Below the pieces are notes generated by a model. That model saw only the letters and a list, made by a program, of their open reading frames with translations, made no database searches and was not told the DNA's origin. 64,000 bases of DNA, from NCBI GenBank assembly GCA_000961655.1, contig LADR01000008.1:186001-250000 (forward strand), written 5' to 3'. Positions 43,136-52,401 of this stretch are shown one piece after another. This DNA comes from Desulfatitalea sp. BRH_c12 (GTDB lineage: Bacteria; Desulfobacterota; Desulfobacteria; Desulfobacterales; Desulfosarcinaceae). A program made the position numbers and the translations under genes. The number at the start of each line of letters is the position of its first letter. The first letter of the stretch is position 1.

Positions 43136-46060
43136 ATGAATAAACTGTTTTCCATTGTTATACCTGTACTTGTGTTGGCAGGACTCCATGCTGGCAGCCA
43201 GTATAATTTTCTTCTGTTCCACAGCCTTGTCGAGATATTTGCGATCGTCATCGTCTGCGGTATGTTCATGGTGGTCTGGAATACCCGCAAGTTTCATGAA
43301 AACAACTATCTGCTGTTCATCGGTGTGGCCTACCTGTTTATCGTCTTGGTCGATCTGATTCATACCCTGACGTACAAAGGCATGAATATCCTGCCGATCA
43401 GTGACGCCAATGTGCCGACCCAACTCCATATTGCGGCGCGCTACCTGGAAAGTTCGGCACTGCTGGTATCGCCGCTTATGCTCAGATGGCGGACCTGGGT
43501 GGGGTACTATTTTTTGGTCTTCGGCGCCATTGTCGGAATGCTCCTTCTTTCGATCCTGCACTGGCCGCTCTTTCCGGATTGTTTTTTAGAGAATGCCGGT
43601 GGCCTGACATCCTTTAAAAAATCGAGTGAATACATCATCTGTCTGATCCTGATCGGTGCCGGGGCTTTGATCTTTCATCATCGCGAACGGTTCGCGCCCC
43701 GACTGCTCTTCTGGATGCTGGGTGCGATTGCCATGACGATACTCTCCGAACTGGCCTTTACGAGTTATATCAGCACATATGATTTTTACAATCAGCTCGG
43801 ACATCTATTAAAAATCGTCTCTTTCTACTTCATTTACAAGGGCATCATCGAAACCGGCCTGAGCAAACCCTATGATCTGCTTTTCAGGGATATCAAGCAG
43901 ACCAAGGACCGTTATCAGTCGCTCTTTGTCCACATGACCAAGGGATTTGCCAGTCACCGGATGGTGTATGACTCGGATGGGAAACCAATTGATTACATAT
44001 TTCTGGAGGTCAATGAAGCGTTTGAAAAACTCACCGGCCTTTCAGATGTGATCGGCAAACGGATCACCGACGTGGTGCCTGACCCGCATACCGATACGAC
44101 TGACTGGATCGGCATTTACGGTGAAGTGGCAACCACCGGAAAATCCACGCGTTTAGAATGTTATTCAGCGTTTTTTCAAAAGTGGTATGCTGTCACCGCA
44201 TATTGCCCGGCACTGGGTTATTTTGTGACCATCTTCGAAGATGTCTCCGAGCGCAAGCGCAATGAAACGGCCCTGCGCGACAGTGAGGCACGGTTCAAGC
44301 TGCTTTCGGACACGGCCGGACAACTGTTGGCGACCGAGAATCCGCAGGCAAGGATTAATGACCTGTGTAATGCGGTTATGCAGCATCTGGAATGCCATGT
44401 TTTTTTCAATTTTCTGGCGGATGACGCCCGTGGCAGGCTGTATCTGGACGCTTACAGTGGTATTTCCGAGCGGCAAGCCGGTAAAATCCGTTGGCTCGAG
44501 TATGGTTCGGCTGTCTGCGGTTGCGCCGCCCGAGATCGTGAGCGGATCATTGCCGAGGACATCCTGCATACGTCCGACACACGCACTACGCTGGTAAAAG
44601 AATTCGACATCCAGGCCTATTGCTGCCACCCCCTGATGGTCCAGGGACATCTTATTGGCACACTCTCCTTCGGCACGCGAAGCCGCCCCCGGTTTACCCC
44701 CGAAGAAATTGAATTGATGCAAACTGTGTCCGACCAGGTAGCTCTTGCCATGCAGCGTATCCACACCCAGCGGCAGTTACAGGAGATCAACGACGGCCTG
44801 GAGCAAAAGGTGCGTGAACGCACCGCCGCACTGGCCCACACAGTGGACACGCTTCGGGACGAGATCTCTCAGCGCCGCAGCGCCGAAGCGGAACTCACGC
44901 AACTCAATGACCAACTCCAACAACGGGCGGCCCAACTGCGAGCGCTTGCCGGTGAGTTGACCATGGCCGAACAGAAGGAACGCAAACGTTTGTCGAGAAT
45001 TTTGCATGATGGGCTTCAGCAGCACCTCGCGGCGGCCAAAATGCGAGTGGGGTGCATGGGCCCGCAACTCGGCGATGGCGAACTCAAGCGGTCCGCCGAG
45101 GAGATCGAGAGCATGATCGGTGAAAGCATCCGGATGTCGCGTTCCTTGAGCGCCGATTTAAGCCCATCCATACTGCATGAAGGCGGATTGGCGGCCGGGC
45201 TGGAGTGGTTGGCGCGTTCGATGCGCGATAAACATGGGCTGACAGTCGATGTTTCCATGCAAAAAATTGGCGAACCGCCTGAAGATGTCAAAATTATGGT
45301 ATTTGAATCGGTGCGCGAGCTGTTGTTCAACACTGTCAAGCATGCCGGGGCCACACGGGCACGCCTGAGCCTGTCCAGAAATAGCCATACCGGATTGACG
45401 GTGCGCGTCAGCGATGAGGGCCAAGGCTTCGATCCAACCAACCGGGTGTTCGCCAGTCATGAGGGCGGTTTCGGACTGTTCAGTATCCGGGAGCGCATTG
45501 GTCTGGTTGGCGGTACATTGCAAATCGACAGCGCACCTGGCAAAGGTGCTTGCTTTACTCTGGCCGTCCCTTATGGCGAGACACCCGTTGTAGCGTTGGG
45601 TGCCCATAAAATGCCTCATACGGAATCCGCATGTGCCGACAGACCAATGCAGCGACCAGGAGAGGAGATCATCCGTGTGCTCATTGCCGATGATCATTAT
45701 CTGTTCCGAGACGGTCTAACGCGCTTGATCAACCGGGAGCCGGACATGAGCGTCGTGGGGCAGGCTCAAAATGGCGAGGAAGCCATCGCTTTGGCCTCCG
45801 AATTGAGGCCGCATGTGATTCTGATGGACATCAACATGCCCGTGGTCGACGGTATCGAAGCGACGCGTTTAATCCATCAATCTGACCAGGATATCAGGAT
45901 CATCGGTCTTTCCATGCATGAGGAGGAGGCCTGCGCCCAGGCCATCTGCAAAGCCGGTGCCGTAGACTACCAAAACAAAGGCTGCGCGACCTTGGATCTG
46001 ATCGCCGCCATCCGCGCCGGTGTCTCAGCGCCCTCCAAGCTTTTGAAAAGCGTACAATGA
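43136..46060 (+). CDS. Hybrid sensor kinase: MASE3 - PAS - GAF - HisKA_3 - HATPase - receiver
   Basis: A 974-residue membrane kinase. The N-terminal MASE3 sensor spans about 1-230, with seven or so helices and the conserved HSLVEIFAIVIVCGMF and RYLESSALL patches. A PAS domain (about 260-370), a GAF domain (about 390-545) and a coiled coil follow. HisKA_3 has phospho-His near 624 (RLSRILHDGLQQHLAA), then HATPase_c with LLFNTVKHAGA, DEGQGFDP and GLFSIRERIGLVGG. A C-terminal NarL-like receiver (about 850-970) has Asp in VILMDINMP and Lys in QNKGC. It has no DNA-binding domain. The start is uncertain: TTG 43085, ATG 43115 and ATG 43118 are also in frame. NarL regulator 40890-41552 could be the final target. 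Confidence 0.92.
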   Translation: MNKLFSIVIPVLVLAGLHAGSQYNFLLFHSLVEIFAIVIVCGMFMVVWNTRKFHENNYLLFIGVAYLFIVLVDLIHTLTYKGMNILPISDANVPTQLHIAARYLESSALLVSPLMLRWRTWVGYYFLVFGAIVGMLLLSILHWPLFPDCFLENAGGLTSFKKSSEYIICLILIGAGALIFHHRERFAPRLLFWMLGAIAMTILSELAFTSYISTYDFYNQLGHLLKIVSFYFIYKGIIETGLSKPYDLLFRDIKQTKDRYQSLFVHMTKGFASHRMVYDSDGKPIDYIFLEVNEAFEKLTGLSDVIGKRITDVVPDPHTDTTDWIGIYGEVATTGKSTRLECYSAFFQKWYAVTAYCPALGYFVTIFEDVSERKRNETALRDSEARFKLLSDTAGQLLATENPQARINDLCNAVMQHLECHVFFNFLADDARGRLYLDAYSGISERQAGKIRWLEYGSAVCGCAARDRERIIAEDILHTSDTRTTLVKEFDIQAYCCHPLMVQGHLIGTLSFGTRSRPRFTPEEIELMQTVSDQVALAMQRIHTQRQLQEINDGLEQKVRERTAALAHTVDTLRDEISQRRSAEAELTQLNDQLQQRAAQLRALAGELTMAEQKERKRLSRILHDGLQQHLAAAKMRVGCMGPQLGDGELKRSAEEIESMIGESIRMSRSLSADLSPSILHEGGLAAGLEWLARSMRDKHGLTVDVSMQKIGEPPEDVKIMVFESVRELLFNTVKHAGATRARLSLSRNSHTGLTVRVSDEGQGFDPTNRVFASHEGGFGLFSIRERIGLVGGTLQIDSAPGKGACFTLAVPYGETPVVALGAHKMPHTESACADRPMQRPGEEIIRVLIADDHYLFRDGLTRLINREPDMSVVGQAQNGEEAIALASELRPHVILMDINMPVVDGIEATRLIHQSDQDIRIIGLSMHEEEACAQAICKAGAVDYQNKGCATLDLIAAIRAGVSAPSKLLKSVQ

Positions 46061-46150
46061 TTTGCATTTTATGGAAGGCATTGCTGGTCCTATCTGCCCC
46101 TTTTGCGTGCGGTGCCTGCCTGGAACACCATCGAAGATCGGGGATCCGTT

Positions 46151-47791
46151 ATGAAAATCGCTCTCGTCCAAATTAATCCGCTGATTGGTGATTTTAAGCG
46201 CCAATTCGACCGCATTGTGGCTGCCTGCGAAGAAGCGCAACAGAAAGGGTGTGACTTGGCCGTCTTGCCCGAGTTGGTCCTGTGCGGCTATCCCCCTCGC
46301 GATCTCCTGGAACGCAAATCCTTTGTCGAAGCCAACCGGAGCTGTCTGGAAAGGCTGGTGCGGCAGATTCAGGGCATTGGGGTTATCTGCGGCCTGGTGG
46401 ACACCAATCCGGACGAAACCGGTAATGCGCTCTATAACTCGGCAGTACTGTTCGAGAACGGCCGTATCCTGCATCAGGCCAACAAACAATTGCTGCCAAC
46501 CTACGATGTTTTTGATGAACACCGTCATTTCGAGCCCGGAAAGCCCTCCCGACCTTTTGACTATAAAGGGCATCGTATCGGCCTGACCATTTGCGAAGAT
46601 GTCTGGAATGATAAGGATGTTTTTAAACGTCGCCGCTATGCGCTCGATCCAGTGCCGCATTTGATCGAAGCGGGTGCCGATGTGTTGATCAACATTTCCG
46701 CTTCGCCCTACCACCAGGGCAAACGTGCCTTTCGAGAGCGGATGCTGGCCGTGCTGGCACGCAAACACAAGGTGCCGGTGGTGTTTGTCAATCAGGTCGG
46801 CGGCAATGACCATATCCTTTTTGATGGTGCCAGCGCTGTTTTTGGTGCCGACGGCCAGATCGTGGCGCGTTGTGCCGATTTCAAGGAAGACGCCGTGGTG
46901 TTCGATACCGTGACCCACAAGGGCGACTTGCATGCGGTGAGCGCATCGGATGACAGCGCCGTCTTGCAAGCGTTGATCATGGGAACGCGCGACTATGTGA
47001 CCAAATGCGGATTTCAAAAGGCTGTGGTGGGCCTCTCGGGTGGCATTGATTCGGCCCTGGTCATCTATATCGCTGTTGAGGCGTTGGGGCGCCAAAACGT
47101 GGCCGCTGTTTTTATGCCCTCCCGCTATACTTCTCCGGACAATTACGATGATACCGAAGCCTTGGCCCGCAATCTCGGCATTGCCTACAGCGTACTTCCA
47201 ATTGATGCCGTTTACGATGCTTTTGTACGTCAGTTGCTGCCTGGGGCGAGTGATTCCGATCTGACCCTGACCGAGCAGAACGTCCAGGCGCGTGTCCGCG
47301 GCACATTGTTAATGGGAATATCCAACCGTGACGGTTGCCTGGTACTCTCAACGGGCAATAAAAGCGAACTGGCTGTGGGGTACTGCACACTGTATGGGGA
47401 TATGAATGGCGGATTGGCTGTAATTTCCGACGTGCCCAAAACGAAAGTCTACGATATCTGCCGCATGATCAATTCGCCCAGCGAAATTATTCCGCAGCGC
47501 ATTTTAGACAAAGCGCCTTCGGCGGAACTCAAACCCGATCAGACCGACCAGGACGACTTGCCGCCTTACGATGTTCTGGATGCCATTCTCAAAGGCTATG
47601 TCGAAGAAGGATTGTCGCTGGACGAATTGGTGGCGGCTGGGCAGGAGCGTCAAACCGTGCTCGATGTGATCGCGCGGGTGGACAGAAATGAGTACAAACG
47701 CCAACAGGCGCCGCCCGGCTTAAAAGTCACCGCCAGGGCATTTGGAGAGGGGCGCCGATACCCGGTGGCCAAACGGTTTTTGCCTATTTGA
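46151..47791 (+). CDS. nadE: Glutamine-dependent NAD+ synthetase
   Basis: Amidates deamido-NAD using ammonia released from glutamine, the final step of NAD synthesis. The 546-residue product joins a nitrilase-type glutaminase (catalytic Glu41 in LPELVLCGYPPRD, Lys112 in NKQLLPTYDVF, Cys148 in GLTICEDVW) to the synthetase domain with P-loop SGGIDS at 296-301 and LSTGNKSELAVGY. All catalytic residues are present. ATG 46151 puts the family's KIALVQINP strand at the start; the longer frame from 46103 has no function. Confidence 0.96.
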   Translation: MKIALVQINPLIGDFKRQFDRIVAACEEAQQKGCDLAVLPELVLCGYPPRDLLERKSFVEANRSCLERLVRQIQGIGVICGLVDTNPDETGNALYNSAVLFENGRILHQANKQLLPTYDVFDEHRHFEPGKPSRPFDYKGHRIGLTICEDVWNDKDVFKRRRYALDPVPHLIEAGADVLINISASPYHQGKRAFRERMLAVLARKHKVPVVFVNQVGGNDHILFDGASAVFGADGQIVARCADFKEDAVVFDTVTHKGDLHAVSASDDSAVLQALIMGTRDYVTKCGFQKAVVGLSGGIDSALVIYIAVEALGRQNVAAVFMPSRYTSPDNYDDTEALARNLGIAYSVLPIDAVYDAFVRQLLPGASDSDLTLTEQNVQARVRGTLLMGISNRDGCLVLSTGNKSELAVGYCTLYGDMNGGLAVISDVPKTKVYDICRMINSPSEIIPQRILDKAPSAELKPDQTDQDDLPPYDVLDAILKGYVEEGLSLDELVAAGQERQTVLDVIARVDRNEYKRQQAPPGLKVTARAFGEGRRYPVAKRFLPI

Positions 47792-47811
47792 AGCCCCTTC
47801 TTCAGCCAATT

Positions 47812-48279
47812 CTATTTCTTGCGATCCCAGCCCCAATTCTCGTAATACTGCCAGCTGGCGATCGAATTGAGTTTTTTGATGCGACGATCTTTTTCCAGCA
47901 GGCTGGCACGAAGCGCATCTCCGATGGAGAGCAAACCGATATAGCTGTTCTGCTTCCTGATCAGGATGTGACGGATAAACAAACCCAGAAACATCTCTTC
48001 GAGTTGTTCCACCGGGGTGTCGTGCGCGGCACAGTGCAGGGGGGAAGCCATATGGTCGCCGATGCGGCTGTTGCGCGGATCGGACTCGGAGCGCCCGACC
48101 AGGTGCAACAGATCGCGTTCGGTCCAGATACCGATCAGGTCGCCTTTGTTTTCGATCAAGATGGCCCCGATGTTGGCATCGATCATTTTTTGCACTGCGG
48201 CCGCAACGGATTGGTCGGCATCGATGCTGACCATGCGGCGGTTTGGCTTGCCTTGCAATATATCTTCGGCTGTTTGCAT
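47812..48279 (-). CDS. CBS-domain pair protein
   Basis: A 155-residue stand-alone Bateman module. The first CBS repeat contains VSIDADQSVAAAVQKMIDANIGAILIENKGDLIGIWTERDLL and the second HMASPLHCAAHDTPVEQLEEMFLGLFIRHILIRKQ with SYIGLLSIGDALRA. Such modules bind adenine nucleotides and act as energy sensors for unknown partners. ATG 48279 follows GAAAGGAAG; the longer frame to 48453 is rejected. It converges with nadE, 20 bases between stops. A nucleotide sensor beside the NAD synthetase gene may be chance. Confidence 0.87.
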   Translation of the reverse strand: MQTAEDILQGKPNRRMVSIDADQSVAAAVQKMIDANIGAILIENKGDLIGIWTERDLLHLVGRSESDPRNSRIGDHMASPLHCAAHDTPVEQLEEMFLGLFIRHILIRKQNSYIGLLSIGDALRASLLEKDRRIKKLNSIASWQYYENWGWDRKK

Positions 48280-48572
48280 ATGCGTCTTCCTTTCTGTTAC
48301 GGCATTGCCTGAGCGTCTAGTGCTGCAGGTGAATGAAATGAGTATAAGCACGCACGTCCTCTTGAACAGATTGATTTGAAATGAGCGCCGGTAAAATGCT
48401 CGGCAAGCATTATTTGCTTGCTTTCGAATGAAAATTTGATAATGTAAATCCAATCAATAAAAGCCCGACCTTAATTGGCGGACGGTTTCGTGCTTAAGGA
48501 AAGTCCAGCAAGATCCATGCGGCATCCTCAAGTTTGAAGCTTTGGGAACTTTTTGAAAGGAGGATGTTTAGC

Positions 48573-48776
48573 ATGCCAAATGGAACAGTGAAGTGGTTTA
48601 ACAGCAGCAAAGGCTACGGCTTCATCGAGCAAGAAAACGGCGGACCGGATGTTTTCGTTCATCATTCCGGTATCAACGCAGCCGGTTTCAAGTCTCTGAA
48701 TGAAGGCGAAAAAGTTTCATTCGACATCCAGCAGGGCCCCAAAGGCCCCTCGGCTGTCAATGTAACTGTACGCTAG
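48573..48776 (+). CDS. Cold-shock protein (CspA family)
   Basis: A 67-residue single OB-fold RNA/DNA-binding protein with RNP1 KGYGFIEQE and RNP2 VFVHHSGI. It begins [17 protein letters not shown] and ends [16 protein letters not shown] precedes the start, and an in-frame ATG (48564) overlaps the Shine-Dalgarno (GGAGGATG TTTAGC ATG). I take the second ATG, 48573, to match the family. A near-paralogue lies at 54652-54852 with the same start arrangement. A long 5' leader (AT-rich from about 48410) precedes it, as in other cold-shock mRNAs; no cold-box sequence is claimed. Confidence 0.95.
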   Translation: MPNGTVKWFNSSKGYGFIEQENGGPDVFVHHSGINAAGFKSLNEGEKVSFDIQQGPKGPSAVNVTVR

Positions 48777-48800
48777 ATCCCATTTAGAGTACAAATCTTA

Positions 48801-48836
48801 GAGCCTACCCTCGCTTGTCGAGGGTAGGCTCTTTTT
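48801..48836 (+). terminator. Rho-independent terminator after cold-shock gene
   Basis: GAGCCTACCCTCG and CGAGGGTAGGCTC form a perfect 13-base stem with a 5-base loop, immediately followed by five T residues. It starts 25 bases after the cold-shock gene stop. Confidence 0.95.
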
Positions 48837-48865
48837 GTTTCTTCCCAACAAAACGAGTCGACCAA

Positions 48866-49789
48866 TCAATGAATCAACGAACCCTGCCTTGTATCTCGCT
48901 CGACCAATTTCCGGTGGATCACATCCAATGTGCCTCTTTTGTCCAGGGCCCAGTGTGGCGCTATCAACTCGTCGCGGTGCGGATCCCCGGTCAGACGCTG
49001 GATGACGACGTGGCCGGGCAATCTTTCGAGTACATCACAAACCAGGTCGGCATATTCGTTTTGCATCAGGCAGTGGTAGCTGCCAGTGCGATAGAGCGCT
49101 TCCATGAGCGTGCCGCGTACGACATAGAGCAGGTGCAGCTTGACGCCGTCAATGGGCAGATCGGCCAGAAAATCAGCTGTGGCGCGCATATGATCCGCTG
49201 TTTCACCCGGCAAACCCAGAATGATGTGGGCGCAGATCTGAATGGCGCGACCGGCGGTAGCGTGTACGGCGCGTTTGAACGCGGCCGCATCATGGCCGCG
49301 GTTGATGCGTGCCAGAGTGGCGTCATGGGCCGATTGCAACCCATATTCGACCCAGATCATGTGCTCGCGGGCGTAGGCTCCCAGCAAATCTAATACACTC
49401 TCGTCAATGCAATCAGGCCGGGTGCCGATCGCCAGGCCCACGACATCCGGCACGGCCAATGCCTCGTCATAGAGATCGCGCAGATGTTCGACCGGGGCGT
49501 AGGTGTTGGAAAACGACTGAAAGTAAGCGATGAATTTTTTAGCCTTGAAGCGGCGTGCAACGGCCTGTTTGCTTTCCTCCAGTTGGCGTGTGATCGAGAG
49601 ACCACGGCTATGCGCGCCGGTTCCCGATCCTTTTGCATTGCAGTAGATGCATCCGCCATGCCCCAAGGTGCCGTCCCGGTTTGGGCACGTGAAGCCGGCG
49701 TCCACCGTCAGCTTATGCACCCGTTCACCGAACCGCTGGCGGAAATAGCTGTTTAAATCACTATAACGCGCATCACTCTTAGGGGCCAT
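48866..49789 (-). CDS. TIGR01212-family radical SAM protein (YhcC-like)
   Basis: A 307-residue radical SAM protein. The cluster Cys are in TCPNRDGTLGHGGCIYCNA, a spacing characteristic of this family rather than the usual CxxxCxxC. Then FQSFSNTYAPVEHL, GTRPDCIDESVLDLL, VEYGLQSAHDATLARINRGHD and LHLLYVVRGT follow. The reaction is unknown. ATG 49789 is chosen; upstream of it the frame runs into a repeat element (copy B) and has no homology to the family. The ribosome-binding sequence (GAAAGAAG) is modest. Confidence 0.9.
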   Translation of the reverse strand: MAPKSDARYSDLNSYFRQRFGERVHKLTVDAGFTCPNRDGTLGHGGCIYCNAKGSGTGAHSRGLSITRQLEESKQAVARRFKAKKFIAYFQSFSNTYAPVEHLRDLYDEALAVPDVVGLAIGTRPDCIDESVLDLLGAYAREHMIWVEYGLQSAHDATLARINRGHDAAAFKRAVHATAGRAIQICAHIILGLPGETADHMRATADFLADLPIDGVKLHLLYVVRGTLMEALYRTGSYHCLMQNEYADLVCDVLERLPGHVVIQRLTGDPHRDELIAPHWALDKRGTLDVIHRKLVERDTRQGSLIH

Positions 49790-49824
49790 TATCGCTTCTT
49801 TCGGGTTCAAACACGAATAATTGG

Positions 49825-49918
49825 TTATAAGTTTTAATTCAACTTTCGGGTTCCAAACGCCGGTGATCCGGGCGTGTTGCCCCTCACTACATGCCAATCC
49901 CGAAAGTTGCGTTTTAAG
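49825..49918 (-). repeat. MITE-like inverted-repeat element, copy B
   Basis: In the complement this matches copy A (8812-8926): CAACTTTCGGGATTGGCA, GTAGTGAGG, CAACACGCCCG, ATCACCGGCGTTTG and GAAAGTTGAATT, but it lacks about 21 bases in the centre. The ends are inverted repeats (TTAATTCAACTTTCGGG against the complement of CCCGAAAGTTGCGTTTTAA). It lies between two minus-strand genes, 36 bases before the radical SAM gene start. Confidence 0.68.
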
Positions 49919-49960
49919 CTAAAATCAGCTTTCTGAAAAAAGTCCACTCCGCCGCTGCCG

Positions 49961-50941
49961 TCAACTTTCAAATTTCTTCTTGCCACTGTCTATCCGTTTT
50001 ATCGGAATACACGGCGGCGTATCGCAATGAAATATCTCGACTGTGATATGGGCAAGTTCGTCGACCTCGTGCAGCAGCTGTTTGTAATGTTCAGGTGGTC
50101 GGGGAGCATGCGTCACCACAGAAACGACGACGGCCAACTGATTCGCGCTGATCTTCCACAGGTGCAGGTCGACGATGCGATTGTCGGCATCGGCTTCGAT
50201 CAGCTGGCGGATACGCTCGCGCAGGTCGCGGTCCGCATCCCGATCGAGCAGAATTGCGCCTGTGGCGCGCAGCAAGCCCTGTGCCCAGTGGGTGATGATC
50301 ACGGCCCCGACGATTCCCATGGCGGCATCCAGCCAGACCCAGTGCCAGAATTTGCCGACGGTCAGTGCAGCGATAGCCAGAACCGAGGTAAGCGCGTCTG
50401 CGAGCACATGCAGGTAGGCGCTGCGCATATTGTGGTCGCTGTGCCCGTGGCTGTGATGGTTGTGCTCGGGCGTAGAGTGGTGTTCGTGTGGATTTTGCAG
50501 AAGCCAGGCGCTGACGATATTGACCAGCAATCCGAGGGTTGCCACCATGAGGGCTTCATCGAAATGAATCGGACGCGGTTGGAATAGGCGCTCGATCGAC
50601 TCTACTGCCATCAGCATGGCGACCACGGTCAGCACGATAGCGCTGGTAAACCCTCCCAGCACACCGATTTTGCCGGTGCCGAAGGTGAAACGACGGTCCT
50701 TGGCATGTTTGCGGGCAAAATAGTAAGCAAGGGCTGTGATGCCCAAAGCCGCAGCATGTGTGCCCATATGCCAGCCATCGGCCAGCAGTGCCATGGAACC
50801 AAAAAACATGCCGGCGGTAATTTCGACCACCATCGTGACCAGGGTGAGCGCCACAACCCATTGTACTTTGCGCTCGCTGGCACGATCATGGAGTTCGAAA
50901 TCGTGCGCGTGTTTCCAGAAGTCGAGATTGTGTGTGTGCAT
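49961..50941 (-). CDS. dmeF: Cation diffusion facilitator, DmeF-type Co/Ni exporter
   Basis: A 326-residue inner-membrane metal exporter. The His-rich N-terminus (MHTHNLDFWKHAHDF) and ERKVQWVVALTLVTMVVEI with GSMALLADGWHMGTHAAALG match the DmeF branch. Six helices follow, with an HxxxD-type metal site (HVLADALTSV) and a His-rich cytosolic loop of about 19 residues (HEHHSTPEHNHHSHGHSDH, near 151-169). A C-terminal ferredoxin-like cytosolic domain completes it. It would pump Co, Ni or similar metals out using the proton gradient. Metal specificity is inferred. No DmeR-like repressor gene is seen next to it. Confidence 0.93.
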   Translation of the reverse strand: MHTHNLDFWKHAHDFELHDRASERKVQWVVALTLVTMVVEITAGMFFGSMALLADGWHMGTHAAALGITALAYYFARKHAKDRRFTFGTGKIGVLGGFTSAIVLTVVAMLMAVESIERLFQPRPIHFDEALMVATLGLLVNIVSAWLLQNPHEHHSTPEHNHHSHGHSDHNMRSAYLHVLADALTSVLAIAALTVGKFWHWVWLDAAMGIVGAVIITHWAQGLLRATGAILLDRDADRDLRERIRQLIEADADNRIVDLHLWKISANQLAVVVSVVTHAPRPPEHYKQLLHEVDELAHITVEIFHCDTPPCIPIKRIDSGKKKFES

Positions 50942-51061
50942 AGGCGTTTACTGCTGTTGTGGGTTGACGTGTTCGTGCGTGCACAGTGTCGTTAGTGTCG
51001 GCATTGCCACCTTTTTGTCAATTCCTATAACGAGCCGGGGTTTCCCCGAAGCTTACTGATG

Positions 51062-51079
51062 CAACTTTCGGGTTCCAAA
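51062..51079 (-). repeat. Fragment of the MITE-like repeat (end only)
   Basis: CAACTTTCGGGTTCCAAA is identical to 18 bases at one end of copy B (49840-49857). No second inverted end is seen near it, so this is a solo end or a deleted copy. It lies 27 bases after the stop of the Cys-motif gene. Confidence 0.5.
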
Positions 51080-51105
51080 GAATAAGCGTCTTGGCGTAGG
51101 GCATG

Positions 51106-52047
51106 TTAAAAAAGTGGCACCGATACCGCGGCAGCGGCCGCCTTGATGCGGGTATCGACCAAGGCCTCGGCACACCGCAGGTCCTCTTGCGAGGCAAACT
51201 CGGAAACCAGTTCTACCAGGATCGTGTCGTACGGCGAGACCTCCGTGCCCAGTTGCCTGTAATCGATCGCCGGTCTGGCATATGGCGGATAGGAGAAGAA
51301 AAAATGGCAGAGGGTGTCGTGGGCCCGCGGCCGGTATGGCCACTGCGTTTTCAACTGCAGCAATTCGGTCAGGCGGTGCACGGCTGTCGGGTTGCGCCTC
51401 AGCATGGAGAGGTCCAGCGGTCGGTCAAGCAGGATTTCGATGCGCTCGAAAAGGGCTGCCACCAGCGTTCGTTCGGTCACGACGAGTCCGTAAAGATACC
51501 ATTCGCGGAGTATGCTGCGCAGGATTTGTTTGTAGCGGACCGGCAAGTGCTGTGTGGCTGGGCAGAAGTATGTCCGACACGCCAGGCCGCCATAGTAGCT
51601 CAGGCCCCTGAAATCCACCCCCTGGTTGCCGTCGGCCATAGGATGCAGCAGGCAGCCCACCCGGCTGCGTTGCGGGCCGATCAAGCCGGTGAAAGGGCAG
51701 TGGTGGAATTGTTCGAAAGGCCTTTGCGAGTATTGCGTAGCCTGAATGCGATCCGCAAAGGCATCGATAGCGCCGGTCGTGCGCGGCACAGCGGCAAACT
51801 GGTCGGTGCGTTCGGCCAGCATGGCGGTCATATGGTCACGTGAGGTGTCGGCCACATTGTACAGTCCGCAACACGCGCCACAGGAAACACATTCGTCGAC
51901 CTGGCACAGATAGATGCCCCCGGGAACACTGCTATCCAGTTCCGGCGTACCGTGAGGTGAAGGCTCGGTCAGCATGGCCGCCCGCTGCTCGCCAATTCCG
52001 TACTTCAATTGATCCGTTTTTTTGGGATTGTTCATGTCGGTAGTCAT
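51106..52047 (-). CDS. Cys-motif protein of unknown function
   Basis: About 313 residues, no signal peptide, not recognised. A putative metal site at residues about 53-60, CVSCGACCG, is followed by further Cys in FEQFHHCPFTGLIGPQRSRVGCLLHP and CRTYFCPA. The spacing recalls YkgJ/Fe-S or Zn-chelating proteins (CxxC...C). The rest, with many Leu, Arg and His, looks helical. It could be an iron-sulfur or zinc enzyme. ATG 52047 is preferred over ATG 52065, which adds MLDPAP; neither has a good ribosome-binding site. It is divergent from the cupin gene. Confidence 0.75.
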   Translation of the reverse strand: MTTDMNNPKKTDQLKYGIGEQRAAMLTEPSPHGTPELDSSVPGGIYLCQVDECVSCGACCGLYNVADTSRDHMTAMLAERTDQFAAVPRTTGAIDAFADRIQATQYSQRPFEQFHHCPFTGLIGPQRSRVGCLLHPMADGNQGVDFRGLSYYGGLACRTYFCPATQHLPVRYKQILRSILREWYLYGLVVTERTLVAALFERIEILLDRPLDLSMLRRNPTAVHRLTELLQLKTQWPYRPRAHDTLCHFFFSYPPYARPAIDYRQLGTEVSPYDTILVELVSEFASQEDLRCAEALVDTRIKAAAAAVSVPLF

Positions 52048-52401
52048 AGGGGCAGGATCTAACACAGTCCCTTTGTTGTGTCATCCCCCAACAACAGGTT
52101 CCATGCGGATTTACAATGCATCCCAGGTGATTTGGCTCTTCCGGTTGCCCCCATGCTGCCCGGATAGTGAATGTGCGCGTGCCAAGACAGCCGTATTGCG
52201 TCCGCCCGCGCACCTTGATAGATCCTAAATAAAGGTTATGGTTGGAAACTGCAGCGGCATTGGCGTTTCGCTGGTCGTTTATGGCCAAGCAACATGACGC
52301 TTGCGCTAAAGGCGCATTTGATTTGGTGCAGGCTATAAAACAGAGATCGTTACGAATTGCTAAGGATGGATGATTTAAACCAGAAGACAAGGAGATTTCT
52401 A
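52048..52401. other. 354-base divergent gap between Cys-motif and cupin genes
   Basis: No gene seen; it should contain the promoters of both flanking divergent genes. I cannot identify a definite promoter or RNA structure in it. Confidence 0.4.
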
